Positions 60,838-64,000 of a stretch of 64,000 bases of DNA are shown in pieces (positions within the stretch are counted from its first letter, which is position 1; each line of letters opens with the position of its first letter). This DNA comes from Thamnidium elegans (lineage: Eukaryota; Mucoromycota; Mucoromycetes; Mucorales; Mucoraceae). The position numbers were made by a program, and so were the translations under genes. Location of the stretch: contig JAIXMG010000003.1 in assembly GCA_025201345.1 (NCBI GenBank), forward strand, positions 1,240,001 to 1,304,000, written 5' to 3'. A model generated the notes under the pieces. The model was not told the DNA's origin, ran no database searches, and was given only the letters and a program-made list of their open reading frames with translations.

Positions 60838-62475
60838 ATGAGACGAACTGCAATCTCTTCCTCTACAAACGTTCCATCAAGAAAAAAGCAGCGTGTTATG
60901 TCTGCTGATGTTCAGTGGTGCCTCAATAACAAGGACACAATTACACTGAAATCTTTCGCGGAAAATTTTGGTTTATTAGAAAGACAATATGCAGTTAGTC
61001 GATACACTTCAATTATCAACAGCCCCCATCTTGCAGCGGATCAAGAACGTTTGCAATCAGAATTGGATCTTTTGAAGAAATCTGAAGAGTTTAAGTTGTA
61101 TTGGATGGAAAGGACGCGAAAAAGGACCCGGCTCGACGTTGATACCGAATGTACGGAATACGTCCATGATGCCGCTGGACGAGCAATGAGAGCACTTTCC
61201 TCTTTTTTCCACAGGAGACGATACCACTATATCCACCCCTACAACTTCTGCACCATCCACTTCATACCATACCACCACCATTTCTACAGCAAACGATACC
61301 ACGAAAACAACCATAATAGGAGACGTTGAAAACCCGACCCCATTAATTCCATGGATTTTCAAGGGCGTAAATGTGGCAGAGCTATTCGCAAAATTCCAGA
61401 AAACCGTCCAACAAATATCGACCGGCCACTTGTTCTTCATCGAATCATCCGTGCACGAGCTTTTGGCCTTGTCCAACATCTTTCTTTTATGCCCCGACCA
61501 ATACAGCCCACTGTGCATCAATATTTTTACTGAAGACGTTCTTTCCGATCTTAACAAGGAACTGTTGACTGAATGCATGGACTTCAACCAGGATATGAAT
61601 GATGATGCATGTATGAAACTAAGCCGAATAATCAACAATGTGGAATCAAAGAGACTTTCAAAGGACGATGCCGAGATTGATCTTTTGATGCTTGGTAAGA
61701 GCCTGAACCCCTTTGAACGATCTTTGGTGTGGGGCATTAAAGCTGGGTAAGTTATTGTGGAGAGTACGATAGTGGTGAAAAACGCCTTGTGATTTTGTTA
61801 AAAATTTAACATCTTTTTAATAGAATGCGCAAACTGCCTCTGATGCCCATCAAGACTAAGAAATCTTTAGGCGAATGTGAACTCTTCACCATGTATTTTG
61901 ATCCCATTTTGTCTGCCTTGTTTTCCGATCCCGACAAAAACGTCTTGTTGCGATGGTCGAATGTCACAAGTGACGAAAGCGGAGAAATACGCCCTGATGC
62001 CACTATTTCCGAGATATGCCAACGTGATTTTGGACCAAGCCGTGGATATGGCGAAGTCAAGTTGGCGCGCCCCACCACCGATAATCATGCTCTATGTCAC
62101 GATTTCCTGCGTTTAGCGACGTTAGCCAAGGATACCATTGATATGAACAAGCTACAGGCTGCTTTGACTTTTCAAATTAACGGGTTTAACATTATTTTTT
62201 ACTTGTCACGCCTACGTCATGATGGAATTTATATCATGCAGGAAATTGGCCGGCTCGCGTTTCCGCGCTCATTGGAAGAATTAGCATCATCCGTCAATTT
62301 GAAAAACATTCGTACCTTACTGATGGTAACTGAAGCATTTTGGCGTTTGTGTCAACCTGTAAATGATGAAGAATTGTGGAAAACGAAGCGTCGTCCGACT
62401 TACCCTGCCATCTATTCTTTGATTCATGCCACTAAGGATCGACGTCGCTTTTGTGCCCTACAATTTGAATGTTAA
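60838..62475 (+). CDS. PD-(D/E)XK nuclease-like protein of a dispersed fungal family, 497 aa
   Basis: Three exons, 60838-61150, 61218-61746 and 61824-62475, restore one frame. The first join uses donor GTACGG and acceptor CACAGGAG, which removes an apparent frameshift. The N-terminal third is basic (SRKKQRVMSADVQWCLNNKD, MERTRKRTRLDVD). A Thr/Ser-rich linker follows (ISTPTTSAPSTS). The C-terminal half has LGECELFTMYFDPIL, then RPDATISE (Asp ~339) and, 18 residues on, GYGEVKLA (Glu ~358, Lys ~360). An Asp in a strand followed by E-x-K is the active-site pattern of the PD-(D/E)XK nuclease superfamily. The end (RLAFPRSLEELA ... WRLCQPVNDEELWKTKRRPT) is duplicated as a relic nearby. Role unknown; nuclease activity is inference. 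Confidence 0.6.
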
Positions 62476-63051
62476 ATGTCAGTGCCACTTTTTTCTTTAA
62501 TAAAATAAATATGCCAATTGTTGTATGTTGATTTACGTTTGAAAATAGAAAAAAAAAGGTGGGGGATTCTTGATACACGTTCTATTTACTCGTACCGCAA
62601 AAAGTGGGACGTATTTTTTTGTTGTTGCATGAAATAAATTGGAACAACAAGTAAAGAAACAAATATTAATATGATCTAATAGCCTATTTATTCCATCACT
62701 TTCCCCTTCTTTTTTTTTACCATGTGTACCAGTGCGTATTTTGTTATACCCGTTGTCTTAGTGTGAAGATATCAAGCTATTTTTCTTTAATATTTTATAA
62801 AGGTAGAGGTAAAACTATAGCCTATTTTGATTCAAATATTACACCAATATTAAAACTTTTCTGAAAATTTTAGGCAAATATATTCGTCCATGGTCCCTCG
62901 AAATACCCACAAAAGATGTTCTAGCTCTTGAGCATTTAATCTAAACCAAAGTCCAATCTGCAGTGGGAAATTAGCGTATGCCAAAAACATCCTGTATAAA
63001 GTACTAGGTTAAGTTTTCTCTCCCTTTTTTGATATCATACCGCTGACTAGG

Positions 63052-63082
<31 letters not shown>

Positions 63083-63193
63083 AAACTATACTCGCTTCAT
63101 TCTGGTCAGGCCGAGAAAAAAGAATAATTATGAAGTAAAAATAACTTTTTTTTGAAGAACGTAATATTTTATTGTAATAACAAATTTTTTTTT
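62476..63193. other. Intergenic between convergent genes
   Basis: 3' flanks of the nuclease-like and carboxypeptidase genes. A T-run of about 25 nt at 63052-63076; no gene. Confidence 0.5.
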
Positions 63194-64000
63194 TTAAAGA
63201 GTAGCGGATATCCAACGATTAAACATATCTAACGTATTTTCTGGTTGATCAAATGGAGCCATATGACCAGCATTGTATAATCGAATAAAAGCTAAGCCGC
63301 TATTTTTTCTAATTGTTCCAGCATGGGTTCCATTAAGGGTATAATAATCAACGTCGTCTTGATTGTGATAGTCTGGTTGTCCTTGCCACTGTAAATTCAG
63401 TGTCCAGGCTCGTATGCCCATCCAATTACACATAAGATCCGAATCACCAGCGTAAGCTAATACACGTATACCTTGATCTAAAAGTTGAGTCAGTTGATGA
63501 ACATAAGGTCTCATCCAGTCGCCTGTATTCTGAAAATGACCATTCACAGTATCACTGCATAGTTCAAATTGAATAGATGGACTCACACCAAGCTCATGTT
63601 TTACGTCCGAGCGATCAAGATATTTTTTGATTGCGGTAAAATAATCATAACACATGGGGCCATCTAATATAATCCGACATTTAGTTTTCCTCCAAATAAA
63701 CATATATATATTCCTACCTTCGCATTTCTTTCGAATATCATAAATATTTCGATCTGTATTTTCGATAACAGGTTTCACAACATTAAGGTTACAAACTGAT
63801 GTAGCTACCATACAAGCATAAGCAGAATCCCGAGTTGGTAATGTAAAATCAGTTTGTTGATAACAGTTTTTAATTTCCTTTTGACATTCATCTTGATTAG
63901 ATTCTAATTCATGGCATGCTTTAGATGAGGTTAAAAGGTTTGGATACGTTGGGTTTTCACAGGCCATGGCCTTATAGTACCGATATTGCGTTTGTGGGTC
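63194..64000 (-). CDS. Serine carboxypeptidase Y (S10), 3' part, runs off window
   Basis: Two exons in view, 64000-63718 (open at the window edge) and 63663-63194, separated by a 54-nt intron that happens to be open in frame. The 251 residues seen match the C-terminal half of carboxypeptidase Y: PQTQYRYYKAMACENPTYPN, NIYDIRKKCEDGPMCYD, CSDTVNGHFQNTGDWMRPYV, the catalytic Asp in VLAYAGDSDLMCNWMG, and the catalytic His in YNAGHMAPFDQPENTLDMF. The Ser nucleophile and propeptide lie beyond the window. The enzyme removes C-terminal residues in the vacuole; Cys residues typical of the family's disulfides are present. Secure. Confidence 0.93.
   Translation of the reverse strand, partial: DPQTQYRYYKAMACENPTYPNLLTSSKACHELESNQDECQKEIKNCYQQTDFTLPTRDSAYACMVATSVCNLNVVKPVIENTDRNIYDIRKKCEGRNIYMFIWRKTKCRIILDGPMCYDYFTAIKKYLDRSDVKHELGVSPSIQFELCSDTVNGHFQNTGDWMRPYVHQLTQLLDQGIRVLAYAGDSDLMCNWMGIRAWTLNLQWQGQPDYHNQDDVDYYTLNGTHAGTIRKNSGLAFIRLYNAGHMAPFDQPENTLDMFNRWISATL

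Noticed and set aside
61140..61220. Apparent frameshift in the nuclease-like gene
   Set aside because: A 67-nt intron with donor GTACGG and acceptor CACAGGAG restores the frame exactly, so the gene is taken as intact.
61057..61737. 226-aa minus-strand frame opposite the nuclease-like gene
   Set aside because: Antisense shadow of the supported three-exon gene; Ser-rich translation typical of such shadows.

Overview
The window looks like nuclear DNA of a filamentous or zygosporic fungus, most likely a member of Mucoromycota (Mucorales-like). The evidence is the very AT-rich intergenic sequence, compact genes cut by many 50-90 nt GT-AG introns (up to 16 exons), and a core of ordinary eukaryotic housekeeping proteins (eIF3j, THOC3, RBBP4, farnesyltransferase beta, PHO88/SND3, PPP1R2, carboxypeptidase Y). 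Fungal-type regulators (Ecl1-like, MSN2-like C2H2, SAM+HMG) and a class C GPCR point the same way. The lineage is an inference; there is no rRNA or marker gene here. Exon joins were made by hand from splice signals and reading phase, and almost all close in frame.

Layout. 0-4 kb: a degenerate 3' copy of a transporter gene, then the intact copy (YeiH-like membrane protein). 4.4-16.1 kb: a minus-strand run of eIF3j, a coiled-coil membrane protein, two lineage-specific proteins, a PHO13-type HAD phosphatase, a TMEM242-like protein and a two-finger C2H2 factor. 18.0-19.6 kb: a SAM + HMG-box factor. 20.0-24.5 kb: a 4.47 kb Tc1/mariner-type element with roughly 348-bp terminal inverted repeats, a decayed transposase and about 3 kb of unrelated interior. 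25.0-28.1 kb (minus): a small WWE-like protein, phosphatase inhibitor 2 and farnesyltransferase beta. 28.9-30.7 kb: RBBP4/MSI1. 30.7-33.9 kb: decayed sequence with a cyclophilin relic. 33.9-38.2 kb: an Ecl1-like protein and a 13-exon class C GPCR. 38.2-42.7 kb: an AT-rich gene desert. 42.7-57.4 kb: a coiled-coil membrane protein, a short ORF, THOC3, PHO88, an Mso1-like protein, a 1503-aa triple-PTP paladin-like protein and an SLC1/DAACS carrier. 57.7-62.5 kb: a repeat-rich island with a 1.65 kb Tc1 element carrying one frameshift, a related relic, an inverted fragment of a PD-(D/E)XK-like gene, a 126-bp-period tandem duplication and the intact PD-(D/E)XK-like gene itself. 63.2-64 kb: the 3' part of carboxypeptidase Y, running off the window.

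There is no operon logic; most genes are independent. The regions most worth following are the two transposon islands. The first has seven 22-bp-phased subrepeats inside each TIR and TIR-borne start codons. The second pairs a mobile element with a dispersed nuclease-like gene family. A recurrent T(n)A(n) palindrome is also spread across introns and intergenic DNA.
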